DNA of 64,000 nucleotides, taken from NCBI RefSeq assembly GCF_007483665.1, contig NZ_ML660190.1, positions 120,334-184,333 of the forward strand. The letters are read 5' to 3'. Below the pieces are notes generated by a model. That model was given only the letters and a program-made list of their open reading frames with translations. It did not search any database and was not told where the DNA came from. This document shows, piece by piece, positions 25,111 through 33,864 of the stretch (the stretch's first letter is position 1; every line of letters begins with the position of its first letter). Both the position numbers and the translations under genes were made by a program. Source of the DNA: Catellatospora sichuanensis (lineage in GTDB: Bacteria; Actinomycetota; Actinomycetes; Mycobacteriales; Micromonosporaceae).

Positions 25111-25860
25111 TCAGACCTGGTTCATGCCGCCGTCGACGAAGAGCTCGATGCCGGTGATGAAGCTGCTCTGATCGGAGGCGAGGAAGAGCACCGCTTCGGC
25201 GACCTCCTCGGGGCGGCCCATGCGGCCCATCGGCACCCGGTCGATCAACGTCTGCTTGAGCTGCCGCGCCTGCTGCTCGTCGGCGAACAGGCCGTTGATG
25301 CCGGGCGTCTCCACGGGGCCGGGGCTCAACGCGTTGACGCGGATGCCGCGGTCCTTCAGCTCCATCGCCCAGGAACGGGCGAACGAGCGGACCGCCGCCT
25401 TCGAGGCCCCGTACACGCTGAACGCCGCCTCGCCGTTGGAACCCGCCGTCGACGCGGTCAGGATGATCGAGGAGCCCTCGCCGAGCAGCGGGAGGGCCTT
25501 CTGCACGGTGAACAGCAGCGCCTTGACGTTCAGGTCGAAGGTGCCGTCGAAGTGCTCCGGCGTCACCTGGTCCAGCGGCATGAACTCGCCGCCGCCGGCG
25601 TTGGCCAGCACCACGTCCAGGCCCTTGCCGCGCCGCCGGACCGCGGCGTAGAGCCGGTCCAGGTCCGCGTCGGAGGTGACGTCCCCGGTGACCCCGGTGG
25701 CGTTCGCGCCGATCCCGGCCACCGCTTCGGCGACCTGCTGCTCGCGGCGGCCGATGAGGAACACGTGCGCGCCCTCGGCGGCCAGCCGCCGGGCGGCCGC
25801 CAGCCCGATACCGGTGGTCCCGCCCGTCACCACCGCCGTCTTGCCGTCGAGCCGACCCAC
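25111..25860 (-). CDS. Short-chain dehydrogenase/reductase
   Basis: A 249-residue classical SDR. The cofactor motif TGGTTGIG lies at residues 12-19, NAGGG follows, and the catalytic set is S137 (TASTAGS), Y150 and K154 (YGASK). GPVETPG and the C-terminal ITGIELFVDGGM complete the family pattern. GTG at 25860 is chosen because GAGGGGG lies just upstream and homology starts there. A basic residue near the first strand end (IGRRE) suggests NADP preference. Substrate unknown. Confidence 0.87.
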   Translation of the reverse strand: MGRLDGKTAVVTGGTTGIGLAAARRLAAEGAHVFLIGRREQQVAEAVAGIGANATGVTGDVTSDADLDRLYAAVRRRGKGLDVVLANAGGGEFMPLDQVTPEHFDGTFDLNVKALLFTVQKALPLLGEGSSIILTASTAGSNGEAAFSVYGASKAAVRSFARSWAMELKDRGIRVNALSPGPVETPGINGLFADEQQARQLKQTLIDRVPMGRMGRPEEVAEAVLFLASDQSSFITGIELFVDGGMNQV

Positions 25861-25992
25861 GACGCCCCCTCGTGCTGACCGGTGCCGGCCGGGGTCTCGA
25901 CCGACTCCCCCATTGGTCCACACGACGGACCGGCCCGTCCCGCGAATCACGGATCGGGCCGGGAGCGCGGCACACCGGGCCGCGGCGGGCGG

Positions 25993-26538
25993 TCAGCTCA
26001 GGGCGTTCTTGGCCGCGGCACAGGCCGAGGAGGTGATGGGGCGCTTGCCACGGATACGCGAGACGAGCGCGACGTTGTCCTCGTAGAGGTGCATCGAGCG
26101 GATGCGCCCGGCCGACACGCTCAGGTGGATCGCGACCGGCGTGGACAGCCTGCGGCCGGTCGGCTTGATCACGTGGATGAAGTGGCCGAGCACCACCGCG
26201 TCGGCACCGTCGACCAGCAGCCTGTCCGCCTCGACCGCGCTGCGGCCGAGCTCGAACCGCGGCATGGTCAGCCGCAGGAAGTCGGCGGCCAGCCCGCGGC
26301 TGGCCATCCACGGCGCCGCCTCGGCCGCGGCCACGTAGCACTCGACCTCTTCCGCGAACAGCTCCGCGATGTGCTCCGCGTCGCCATCCGCCAGCCTGGC
26401 CAGGTACTCCTCGACGACCGCACGGGTGCCGGGCACGGTGGGGGCCGCCGGACGGCGCAGCGGGGCGATCCCGGTGGACTGCCCGACGGTGAGGCCGGTC
26501 CAGGGCGCGGACGCCACGGCCTGATCCTGGATCAACAT
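25993..26538 (-). CDS. SnoaL-like (NTF2-fold) protein
   Basis: A 180-residue protein. After a variable 50-residue start comes an NTF2/SnoaL cone fold: AVVEEYLARLADGDAEHIAELFAEEVECYV, FLRLTMPRFELGRS, ADAVVLGHFIHVIKPTGR and HLSVSAGRIRSMHLYEDN. Such folds include ketosteroid isomerase-like and polyketide cyclase-like enzymes and many unassigned proteins. The ATG at 26538 lacks a good Shine-Dalgarno sequence. It could follow the regulation of the divergent PadR locus, but this is not shown. Confidence 0.7.
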   Translation of the reverse strand: MLIQDQAVASAPWTGLTVGQSTGIAPLRRPAAPTVPGTRAVVEEYLARLADGDAEHIAELFAEEVECYVAAAEAAPWMASRGLAADFLRLTMPRFELGRSAVEADRLLVDGADAVVLGHFIHVIKPTGRRLSTPVAIHLSVSAGRIRSMHLYEDNVALVSRIRGKRPITSSACAAAKNALS

Positions 26539-26860
26539 GGGCGGAACGGTACCTTCGGGGCGACCCGGATCCCCAGCATCCGGGTTATCGGATAGATCAC
26601 CTGCCGCTGCCGGAATGCGACCGGCGGCCCGCACGGTTGTACAACCCCGATCAGGAGCAACGGGACAAAACATCTCATACGCGACACCAGGGACGTAGGG
26701 TCACGACGGCCCGCGGTACCAGGTCGCGTAACCCGCCAGCGGCCCGGAAGCTCCCGCTCGGCGCGTGCCACGACGGTGCGGCCGCGCATCTGACGTCCCG
26801 CGACGCGATCGCCTCCGATCACGACTGTCCGGACACGACCTGCTCATATCTTCGTCCATT
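26539..26860. other. Intergenic region upstream of padR
   Basis: The gap between the SnoaL-like gene and padR (354 bp including the operator) holds no gene with codon bias or a ribosome-binding site. Its right end becomes AT-rich and carries the PadR operator candidate. Otherwise I see nothing in it. Confidence 0.5.
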
Positions 26861-26885
26861 GCATATGTTTGCAAGACGTATATGC
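26861..26885. promoter_or_regulatory. PadR operator candidate
   Basis: GCATAT (26861-26866) and ATATGC (26880-26885) form an inverted repeat with a 13-bp spacer, ending 8 bp before the padR ATG. The AT-rich ATGT/ACAT-like halves and the position suit PadR autoregulation of the whole two-gene operon. Confidence 0.55.
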
Positions 26886-26892
26886 TCCCGGC

Positions 26893-27240
26893 ATGGCTGA
26901 GTTATCCATGGGGGAGCCCGCCTTCCTCATCCTCACGGCGCTGGTGGCCGAGCCCAAACACGGCTACGCCGTGATCGAGGACGTGCTCGACATCTCCGGC
27001 GGGCAGGTCCGCCTGCACACCGGCACCCTCTACTCCGTACTGGACCGGCTGCGCGAGGGAGGCCTGATCGAGGTCGACCGCGAGGAGATCGTCGCGTCCC
27101 GGCTCCGCCGCTACTACCGGCTCACCGGTGTCGGGCAGGAGCGCCTGGCCGCCGAGACGGTGCGCCTGCGCCGCAACGCCGACGCGGCCGCCGCCCGGCT
27201 GTCCGGCTTCTCCCTGCGCCCGGGGACGGGAGTGGCATGA
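26893..27240 (+). CDS. PadR family transcriptional regulator
   Basis: A 115-residue winged-helix protein of the small PadR-s2 type. The sequence GEPAFLILTALVAEPKHGYAVIEDV is followed by HTGTLYSVLDRLREGGLIEVD (recognition helix and wing), RRYYRLTGVGQERLAAE and a C-terminal dimer helix. ATG at 26893 is preferred to an upstream TTG. The stop overlaps the next ATG by 4 bp. In such pairs PadR usually represses its own operon and responds to membrane or drug stress. Confidence 0.88.
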   Translation: MAELSMGEPAFLILTALVAEPKHGYAVIEDVLDISGGQVRLHTGTLYSVLDRLREGGLIEVDREEIVASRLRRYYRLTGVGQERLAAETVRLRRNADAAAARLSGFSLRPGTGVA

Positions 27241-28343
27241 CCGGCCACGATCCGCGGCTCGAACGGCGTTACGAACGCCTGCTCGCCCTGTTCCCGGTCG
27301 CGCACCGGCGGGAGTACGAGGACGAGATGATGGGCGTGCTCATGGCCGGGTCGGCACCGCAGCAGCGCTACCCCGGCCTGCGCGAGACGGCGAACCTGGT
27401 CCGCTGCGCGGTCTGGCTTCGGGTGGGCGGGCGCGGCGCGGGCTCCACGGACCGGCACTGGGCCCCCGCCGCCGCGGTGTTCGGACTGGTCGTGTGCTTC
27501 ATGCTGCTCACCTACCGGCTGGGCGTCGTGGGCGCGGAGGTGCTCGGCGGCTGGCGCGTCGACGGGCGTCTGCTCATCCTGCCCGGGCAGTGGTGGTTCG
27601 CCATGGCCGGCTGGACGGTGGCCGTTGCTTTCGCGTTCACCAGGTTCCGTCTCGTCGCGGCCGCAGGCGCCTGGGCCGCGGGGCTCAGCGAGGTGGCGGT
27701 GGAGGTCGTCGACTACCCGACCTGGCCCAGCCACCTGGTGGAGGTCTGGTGGATGCTGGTGCTGAGCGGCGGCGCCGCGCTGGCTCTCACCGCGCGGGGC
27801 AGGGCCCGCCCGCAGGGGGCGCTGGGCGTCCGCCGTGCCGTCGTCATGTCGTCGGCCTTCGCCGTGCTGGCGATCCTGCCCTCGGTCGACGCGATGCTCG
27901 CGGTGGTGACCCGCTTTGGCGACGGCGGCTATTCGATCGGCGCGCTGGGCGGTTACAACGCACCCGGCTGGCTCGGCGGCCACCACGTCAGCGGCGTCAT
28001 CACGCTGGTGCCGGGCATGATCTGCGCGCTGGTGATCCTGTACTGCCTGCTGCGGGCCAGCGCGCCGGTGTGCCGCCGGCTGGTGGCGATGTTCGCGCCC
28101 GCGCTGGCGCTGTACGTCGTCGTGCCACCGGTGTTCAACGGATTCCTCGTTTCGACTCAGCGGTTCGATCCGCCCGTGCTGCTCGTGCCCGGGCAGTGGG
28201 TGTTCCTGATCGCATTCCCACTGGCGCTCTTCATCGCCGGGGCGCTGCTGGTGGCGCGCGGCGAGCGGCATGCCTACCTGATCGAGCTGGGCCGGACCGC
28301 CGAGCGCGAGGCACGGCTCAAGCAGGCGGCCGCGACGTCCTGA
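27237..28343 (+). CDS. Membrane protein co-transcribed with padR
   Basis: A 368-residue protein. A soluble N-terminus with the recurrent phrase LERRYERLLALFPVAHRREYEDEMMGVLM is typical of PadR-linked membrane proteins in actinomycetes. It is followed by about eight hydrophobic segments and a basic tail. The ATGA overlap with padR means coupled translation. The role is unknown; a PadR-controlled envelope or transport function is inferred from context only. Confidence 0.75.
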   Translation: MTGHDPRLERRYERLLALFPVAHRREYEDEMMGVLMAGSAPQQRYPGLRETANLVRCAVWLRVGGRGAGSTDRHWAPAAAVFGLVVCFMLLTYRLGVVGAEVLGGWRVDGRLLILPGQWWFAMAGWTVAVAFAFTRFRLVAAAGAWAAGLSEVAVEVVDYPTWPSHLVEVWWMLVLSGGAALALTARGRARPQGALGVRRAVVMSSAFAVLAILPSVDAMLAVVTRFGDGGYSIGALGGYNAPGWLGGHHVSGVITLVPGMICALVILYCLLRASAPVCRRLVAMFAPALALYVVVPPVFNGFLVSTQRFDPPVLLVPGQWVFLIAFPLALFIAGALLVARGERHAYLIELGRTAEREARLKQAAATS

Positions 28344-28353
28344 CCGGACCCCG

Positions 28354-28386
28354 TGCGGGCAGCGCCACGGGGGCGCTGCCCGCACG
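28354..28386 (+). terminator. 14-bp hairpin after the padR operon
   Basis: GTGCGGGCAGCGCC and GGCGCTGCCCGCAC form a perfect 14-bp stem around a 5-nt loop, starting 10 bp after the stop codon. No U run follows. A strong transcription stop for the padR operon is likely. Confidence 0.75.
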
Positions 28387-28399
28387 GTGTGCGAGGTCG

Positions 28400-28478
28400 G
28401 GAAGGGCACCTTCTACAACACATGGCGATGTGCCGAGCTGCTGCTCGTCTCGCTGACGCGAGCCGACGACGCCCTTCC
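28400..28478. terminator. Repeat-family terminator hairpin, copy 1
   Basis: The segment 28400-28433 is a near copy (32 of 34 bases) of 31997-32030. Its GGAAGGGC pairs with GCCCTTCC at 28471-28478, directly after the LPMO stop on the minus strand. The larger interior also has self-complementary bases. It likely ends LPMO transcription. Confidence 0.6.
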
Positions 28479-28483
28479 TTCTG

Positions 28484-29614
28484 TCACGTGGGTGAGCAGG
28501 TGAGGGTGGGGGCGCCGTTGGCGGAGCCGGTGTAGCTGCCGAGGAAGCCGAAGGTGGTGCTGGCTCCCGCGGACAGTGCACTGTTGTGGGCGACGCTCTT
28601 GGCTGTGGCCGTCGACCCGCTGGTCGTTACCGTAGCGTTCCAGGCGTTGGTGATCTGCTGGCCGTTGGTCCAGGCTACGGTGACCGTCCACTTGGTGATC
28701 GCGGACGAGCCCGCGGTCACCTTGACCTCACCCTGGAAGCCGCCCGGCCACTGGCCGGTCAGCGAGTACGTCGCCGAGCAACCACCGGGCGGCGGCGGGG
28801 ACGACGGCGCACTGGGCGAGGCCGACGGGCTGGCCGACGGCGGACGGCTCGGCGACGGTGAAGCCGACGGCGGGCGGCTCGGCGAAGCCGACGGGGACGC
28901 CGACTGGCTGGGCGTGACGCCGCCGAAGGTCACGTCGCTGCAGAAGTAGTACGACTGGTCCAGGTGGCTGGCCTGCCAGATGGTGTACACGATGTGCCGG
29001 CCGGAGCGCCCGCTGGCGGAGCCGCCGACCTGGATCGACACGCCGCCCGCGCTCTCCGGGGTCCACTGCGACGCGGGGGTGTTGCCGATCTGGCCGACCA
29101 GTTCCAGGTTGCCCCAGCCCAGCGGTTGTGTGATCGGGTTGTACCCCTGCTTGGTCACGTACACGCGGATGTAGTCCGCGCCGTGACTGGCCTGGTCGTA
29201 GAGCTTGACGCTGAAGTTGGTGCCGATCGACTGGGCCTTCCAGTCGCCGACCGTGTCCATGGCGTTGTAGCGGCCGCCCTCGGTGCGGCCGGCGCTGCAC
29301 AGCTGGCCGTCCGGGATGGCGCCCTGGTGGTTGCCGGCCACGCCCTCGCGGAACAGGCCGTTCCAGTTCCACATGGCGTTCGGGTTGGCCTGCCAGGCCT
29401 GCCAGCACATCGGGTCCTGGGTGGCCATCGCCGGGTTCTGGAAGTCGCTGCCCCAGCGCTGCCAGCACCCGTAGTTGCGCGAGGCCGGGCTGACGATGTT
29501 GCCGTGCGCGTCGGCGATCTTCGCCAGCGCCGTGGTGAGCAGCAGGACCGAGGCTACGGCCACGATCAGCCCGTAGAGTGCGGCCCGCCGCCGAGAGGCG
29601 AGTGTGGTGGACAT
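28484..29614 (-). CDS. AA10 lytic polysaccharide monooxygenase with CBM2
   Basis: A 376-residue secreted copper enzyme that oxidatively cleaves cellulose and/or chitin. The signal peptide ends ...ADA, leaving H37 as the mature N-terminus (HGNIVSPASRNYGCW). H144 (ASHGADYIRVYVTK) is the second histidine-brace ligand, and SYYFCSD carries the axial aromatic region. The catalytic domain resembles Streptomyces LPMO10B, which oxidises both substrates. A Ser/Pro linker (repeated PSASPS/RPPS) leads to a C-terminal CBM2 with three expected Trp positions (GQWPGGF, KWTV, NAWNA). AAGGAG precedes the ATG. Confidence 0.92.
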   Translation of the reverse strand: MSTTLASRRRAALYGLIVAVASVLLLTTALAKIADAHGNIVSPASRNYGCWQRWGSDFQNPAMATQDPMCWQAWQANPNAMWNWNGLFREGVAGNHQGAIPDGQLCSAGRTEGGRYNAMDTVGDWKAQSIGTNFSVKLYDQASHGADYIRVYVTKQGYNPITQPLGWGNLELVGQIGNTPASQWTPESAGGVSIQVGGSASGRSGRHIVYTIWQASHLDQSYYFCSDVTFGGVTPSQSASPSASPSRPPSASPSPSRPPSASPSASPSAPSSPPPPGGCSATYSLTGQWPGGFQGEVKVTAGSSAITKWTVTVAWTNGQQITNAWNATVTTSGSTATAKSVAHNSALSAGASTTFGFLGSYTGSANGAPTLTCSPT

Positions 29615-29778
29615 GGGAACTCCTTCGTACGGAGTGCCATGCACGCGTGGGCGGATACCGAGGGAGCCCGGGGCCGTCGCACCGCACGCGAACGCACGCA
29701 TGGTCGGACTTCGACTTCAGCCGCGGCAGGCTGCCCCACTCCCGCGCTGCTACGTGGCTCCCGTAGCGGTCGAATCAG

Positions 29779-29806
29779 ACCTTACGCATTACCTTGAATA
29801 TGTCAA
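29779..29806 (-). promoter_or_regulatory. Predicted sigma70-type promoter of the LPMO gene
   Basis: On the minus strand TTGACA (29806-29801) and TAAGGT (29784-29779) are separated by 16 bp, a near-consensus housekeeping promoter with a leader of about 160 nt. It lies in a markedly AT-rich part of the 328-bp gap between the LPMO and the efflux-pump gene. No other gene is visible in that gap. Confidence 0.6.
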
Positions 29807-29942
29807 TTTATCACTCTGCGTACACCTGATCGCACTGTTCGGTGACCAATCCGCAGCGCCACCCCGACAGGCGGACGGTACGGCGGAAGTCATCGCTCGA
29901 GGACTATGCTCCACCCGCTCGGACGCAGACAGGAGACGCGCC

Positions 29943-31625
29943 ATGATCACTCAGCGCACGGCCGGTGAGACACCGGCTGACGACGCCCCGCCGCGCAACC
30001 CCTGGCTCATCCTGTCGGTGCTCTGCCTGGGCTTCTTCATGATCCTTCTGGATACGACGATCGTGAACATCGCGATCCCCGACCTCATCGACGACCTCGG
30101 CGCGACGCTGAACCAGATCCTGTGGATCCTCAACGCCTACATCCTGGTGTACGCCGTCCTGCTGATCACCGCCGGACGGCTCGGCGACATCCACGGCCCC
30201 AAGCGGCTGTTCATGATCGGCCTCGCCCTGTTCACCGTCGCGTCGATAGCCTGCGGGCTGGCCCAGGACCCGGCCCAGCTCGTCGTGTTCCGCATCGCGC
30301 AGGGCCTCGGCGGGGCGCTGCTGACCCCGCAGACGCTCGCCGTCATCACCACCATCTTCCCCGCCGAGCGGCGCGGCGCCGCGTTCGGCGTCTGGGGCGG
30401 CGTGGCCGGCCTGGCCACGGTCGCCGGGCCGACCCTGGGCGGCTGGCTGGTCTCCGAGTGGGGCTGGCGCTGGATCTTCTTCGTCAACGTGCCCGTCGGC
30501 GTGATCGCCCTCGTCATGGCCGCGGTCATCATGCCCGACCTGCGCTTCAACCGCCGCCACCGGCTCGATCTGCCCGGAACCGCGCTGGTCACCGCGGGAC
30601 TGTTCGGCATCTGCTACGGCCTCATCGAGGGCGAGTCGCACGACTGGGGACGGGTGTGGGGCCCGGTCACCATCCCGATGGTCATCGCCGCCGGAGTGCT
30701 GATCCTGGCCCTGTTCGTCTGGCAGTCGCACACCCGGCGCGACCAGGAGCCGCTGATCCCGCTGCGGCTGTTCGCCGACCGCAACTTCTCCGTGATGAAC
30801 GCCGTGGTCGCCGCGGTCTCCTTCGGCATGCTCGGACTGTTCCTGCCGCTCACCATCTACCTGCAGTCGGTCCTCGACCTCACCGCGCTGCAGGCCGGGC
30901 TCACCACCGCACCCATGTCACTGATCTCCATGTTCGTCGCGCCCGTCGCCGGCCGCCTGGCCGACCGCCACGGCAAGTACGTGCTGCTGGCCGGCATGAC
31001 CCTGTGGACGGTCGGCCTCACCTGGGTCGTGCTCGCCGCGCAGGCCGGCTCTGACCGCGGCGACCTCCTGCCCGGCCTGCTCGTCGCGGGCCTCGGCCTC
31101 GGCGGCGTATTCGCGCCGCTGCAGACCATCGCCATGCGCGACATCGAGCCGCGCTTCGCAGGCGCCGCCTCGGGCGTCTTCAACACCACCCGCCAGCTCG
31201 GCGCGGTCATCGGCGCCGCCGCGGTGGGCGCGCTGCTCCAGGCCCGGCTCGCCGTCGACCTGGCCGCACAGGCCCGGACCGACGCGGCCGCACTGCCCGA
31301 GCCGTTCCGCGACCGGTTCGTCGCCGCGTTCGACGAGGCCGGATCACGCGGTATCGAGGTCGGCGCAGGTCAGAGCGGAGCGCACCTGCCCGCGGGCGCC
31401 CCGCCGGAGATCGCGCAGCTCGCGTTGACCACGTTCCACGAGGGCTTCACCGCGGCGATGAAGTCGACCATGGTCCTGCCCCTGATCGTGCTCGGCTTCG
31501 CGGCTCTGTCGGTGCTGCTGGTGAAGCGGCGCAGGACGGCGGACCCCGAACCGCGGCCGGCCGTGCCGGACGCCGTCACCGTCAGCGCGGACAGCGACGA
31601 ACAGAGCGTGGGCGTGCAAGCCTGA
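29943..31625 (+). CDS. MFS drug efflux transporter, DHA2 (EmrB/QacA) type
   Basis: A 560-residue membrane protein with fourteen predicted helices. Family motifs are LDTTIVNIAIPDL in helix 1, ITAGRLGDIHGPKRLF (motif A) and the motif C region GVAGLATVAGPTLGGWL. RWIFFVNVPVG follows. The late extracytoplasmic insertion before the last helix is typical of 14-TM pumps. AGGAGA precedes the ATG. It exports hydrophobic drugs or metabolites by proton antiport. It is divergent from the LPMO gene, and no regulator is adjacent. Confidence 0.9.
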   Translation: MITQRTAGETPADDAPPRNPWLILSVLCLGFFMILLDTTIVNIAIPDLIDDLGATLNQILWILNAYILVYAVLLITAGRLGDIHGPKRLFMIGLALFTVASIACGLAQDPAQLVVFRIAQGLGGALLTPQTLAVITTIFPAERRGAAFGVWGGVAGLATVAGPTLGGWLVSEWGWRWIFFVNVPVGVIALVMAAVIMPDLRFNRRHRLDLPGTALVTAGLFGICYGLIEGESHDWGRVWGPVTIPMVIAAGVLILALFVWQSHTRRDQEPLIPLRLFADRNFSVMNAVVAAVSFGMLGLFLPLTIYLQSVLDLTALQAGLTTAPMSLISMFVAPVAGRLADRHGKYVLLAGMTLWTVGLTWVVLAAQAGSDRGDLLPGLLVAGLGLGGVFAPLQTIAMRDIEPRFAGAASGVFNTTRQLGAVIGAAAVGALLQARLAVDLAAQARTDAAALPEPFRDRFVAAFDEAGSRGIEVGAGQSGAHLPAGAPPEIAQLALTTFHEGFTAAMKSTMVLPLIVLGFAALSVLLVKRRRTADPEPRPAVPDAVTVSADSDEQSVGVQA

Positions 31626-31702
31626 ACCGTTCGACCCGCGACGCGTGAATCGGCCGCCGTGGCGTCCGCCGGCCGGCTGGCGCTGCACGTCCGGCGAGGC
31701 GT

Positions 31703-31927
31703 TCAGCGGCCCGCGTTGCGCGGGTGGTTGCGCGCGGTGCGCTCGTTGCCGTGCCGGTAGTTGCCGGTCCAGCGGGCCATGACCTCCTGCGGGTCACCGG
31801 CCCGCACCTCGTCCAGGAAACGCTTGGCGCGCTCCCCGCGCAGCAGCGTCACCACGGCACGGTGGTGTGACACGGCGACGGTTCCGTCGGCGCGTACGGC
31901 GAAGTCGAATCCGTGGGGCGCGGGCAC
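31703..31927 (-). CDS. Small conserved hypothetical protein
   Basis: A 74-residue basic protein, best started at GTG 31927. It reads PHGFDFAVRADGTVAVSHHRAVVTLLRG, then FLDEVRAGDPQEVMARWTGNYRHGNE. This beta-hairpin plus helix pattern recurs in short actinobacterial proteins of unknown role. No signal or membrane segment is seen. Confidence 0.6.
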   Translation of the reverse strand: MPAPHGFDFAVRADGTVAVSHHRAVVTLLRGERAKRFLDEVRAGDPQEVMARWTGNYRHGNERTARNHPRNAGR

Positions 31928-31996
31928 GCGGCCGATCCTGCCACGGGCCGAACCCGACCGCACCGAGATTTCCGCAGGCACCGCCTACCGCGCGTT

Positions 31997-32043
31997 GGGA
32001 AGGGCACCTTCTACAACGTATGGCGATGTGAAGGTGCCCTTCC
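31997..32043. terminator. Repeat-family terminator hairpin, copy 2
   Basis: GGAAGGGCACCTTC (31998-32011) and GAAGGTGCCCTTCC (32030-32043) form a perfect 14-bp stem with an 18-nt loop, 4 bp beyond the F420 reductase stop. The first 34 bases are nearly identical to those at 28400-28433, so this is a member of a repeated terminator family. Confidence 0.75.
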
Positions 32044-32047
32044 TTTC

Positions 32048-32713
32048 TCAGGCGGGGTTGACGGCGGCGCGGACGGCGGCCGCGGGGGCGGGGGTGCCGT
32101 GGTCGTCGCTGAACGGGCCGTAGGGGGTGCCGTAGGCCGGGGTGCCTGGCTGGTACATGCGGCCGCCCGCGCCCAGGGGCCCGACGTCGACGGCGTCGTA
32201 GCCGATCGCGTCCAGGAACGCCGTCACGGCCGTCTTGGCAGCGGGGTCGTCGGAGGCGATGGGCAGTGCGGAGCGGTCTGTCGCACCGGCCGGGCGGGCC
32301 AGCGAACCCAGGTGCTTGAAGTAGATGTTGTTGAACACCTTCACCACGTGCGCGCCCGCCAGGTGGCGCTGCAGCAGCTCGCTGCTGGTGGCGCTGCCGT
32401 CGTCGAGGACCTCGATCTGCCCGTCGCGCTCGGGGTAGTAGTTGTTGGTGTCCATCACGACCTTGCCGGTCAGCGGTTCCGGCGGAACGCTGTCGTAGGC
32501 GTGCAGCGGCACGCTGACCAGCACCAGGTCACCCGCTGCAGCGGCCTGGGCGACGGTGCCCGCGCGGGCCCGCGGGCCCAGCTCGGCGGCCAGGTCGGCC
32601 AGCGTCTCGGGCCCCCGCGAGTTGCTCAGCACCACGTCATACCCGGCGGCCACGGCCAGCCTGGCCACGGTGCCGCCGATGTTCCCGCTGCCGATCAACC
32701 CGATCGTCGTCAT
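32048..32713 (-). CDS. F420-dependent NADP reductase-like oxidoreductase
   Basis: A 221-residue Rossmann protein of the Fno/NADPH-F420 oxidoreductase family. The dinucleotide motif is IGLIGSGNIGGTVARLA, followed by LSNSRGPETL, which suits NADP phosphate binding. VVMDTNNYYPERDG and VVKVFNNIYFKHLGSLARP continue the fold. In characterised members it passes hydride between coenzyme F420 and NADP; family relatives use other acceptors. GGAAGG lies upstream of the ATG. It is followed by the repeat-family terminator. Confidence 0.82.
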   Translation of the reverse strand: MTTIGLIGSGNIGGTVARLAVAAGYDVVLSNSRGPETLADLAAELGPRARAGTVAQAAAAGDLVLVSVPLHAYDSVPPEPLTGKVVMDTNNYYPERDGQIEVLDDGSATSSELLQRHLAGAHVVKVFNNIYFKHLGSLARPAGATDRSALPIASDDPAAKTAVTAFLDAIGYDAVDVGPLGAGGRMYQPGTPAYGTPYGPFSDDHGTPAPAAAVRAAVNPA

Positions 32714-32818
32714 CGCCCACTGCCTTCCGCCGTCGCCCGGCATGATCGCCGGCACCACGGTGGTCAACGGTCGACCCGCGCCGACGGTTCCGGGGGCCCG
32801 TCCTCGTAAGGTCGCGGC

Positions 32819-33742
32819 ATGTTCAGCGTGCGCGAAGCGACCGGGCCGGAGATCGAGCAGTGGCGGGCGGAGTGGGTGCGGCGGCTGCGGGAGCGGTATG
32901 TCCGGTGCTACACCGACCCGGCGACGGTCGACCGGGAGGTCGAACGCAGCCTCGCCAACCAGCGTGACGACGCGGGCGGGCGGGTCTACGCGGTCGAAGC
33001 CGGCGGCACGACGGCCGGTTTCCTGGCCCTCGGCGGGTCCCGACCACGCCGCCCGGAGCAGCGCAGCCTGCACGACCTGTGGCTGGCACCCGAGCACCGC
33101 GGCCGAGGGCTGGGCCGCGCGCTGGTGGCGTGGGCCAGGGAACGCGCCACGTCGGACGGCGGCAGCCGCCTGGCCGTGGTGGTCGCGCCCGGCGACCTCG
33201 CCGTCGACGCGCTCTTCGGCGCGTACCCGCTGCGGGCGCAGCAGATGGTCAAGACGGTGACCGCCGAGGTCTCCCTGCCCGCCGGGGTCGCCGGACGGCC
33301 GATGACCCCGGCCGACTTCGGGCCGTGGCGGGAGCAGACGATCCGGACATACGCCGAGGAGATGGCCGCCTCGGGCAGCCGCTCCCCCGCCGACGCGCTG
33401 GCCGCGTCCGTCGCCGAGCACGACGAGCTGCTCCCCGAGGGACTGCGCACCGCCGGGCACGCCTTCTGGTGCGTGGCCGCCGGGGACGAGGTGGTGGGCA
33501 CGATCTGGCTGCGTCACGCATTCCTGCCCGGGATGAGCTTCGTATTCGGCGTGGACGTGGACCCGGCTCACCGGGGCCGCGGCTACGGGCGGGCGGCGAT
33601 GCTCGTCGGCGAGCAGGCGACCGCGGCGGCGGGCGACGCCCGGCTGGGGCTGAACGTCTTCGGCCACAACACGATCGCCATGCGCCTCTACGACTCGATG
33701 GGCTACCGGATCGTCGAGCAGTACCGCGCCGAGGACCTGTAG
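32819..33742 (+). CDS. Tandem GNAT-domain acetyltransferase
   Basis: A 307-residue protein with two GNAT folds. The N-terminal domain has LHDLWLAPEHRGRGLGRALVAWARE (acetyl-CoA loop around residues 85-105). The C-terminal domain has VFGVDVDPAHRGRGYGRAAMLVGEQ and GLNVFGHNTIAMRLYDSMGYRIVEQY. Both acetyl-CoA-binding loops look intact. The acceptor substrate is unknown. It is divergent from the F420 reductase. Confidence 0.85.
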   Translation: MFSVREATGPEIEQWRAEWVRRLRERYVRCYTDPATVDREVERSLANQRDDAGGRVYAVEAGGTTAGFLALGGSRPRRPEQRSLHDLWLAPEHRGRGLGRALVAWARERATSDGGSRLAVVVAPGDLAVDALFGAYPLRAQQMVKTVTAEVSLPAGVAGRPMTPADFGPWREQTIRTYAEEMAASGSRSPADALAASVAEHDELLPEGLRTAGHAFWCVAAGDEVVGTIWLRHAFLPGMSFVFGVDVDPAHRGRGYGRAAMLVGEQATAAAGDARLGLNVFGHNTIAMRLYDSMGYRIVEQYRAEDL

Positions 33743-33864
33743 CGCCGCGGCGACCGCGCGCCGGCATTCATTCGCCAGTCGGGTTCCGACAGATTCGTTG
33801 AGATCGTTAGATCCACATGTTTGCATGTATCGAGTTACCGTCCCGTCACGGAAAGGTATCGGAC

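Noticed and set aside
28790-28920. Tandem DNA repeats suggesting a CRISPR or satellite array
   Set aside because: They encode the Ser/Pro linker of the LPMO in frame; spacing is irregular and no spacers exist.
32714-33826. A long minus-strand frame joined to the F420 reductase
   Set aside because: It is the shadow of the tandem GNAT gene; the Rossmann start and ATG at 32713 define the real protein.
33815-33828. Small inverted repeat ACATG-TTTG-CATGT upstream of the three-repeat secreted protein
   Set aside because: Only 5-bp arms in an AT-rich promoter; too likely by chance to call an operator.
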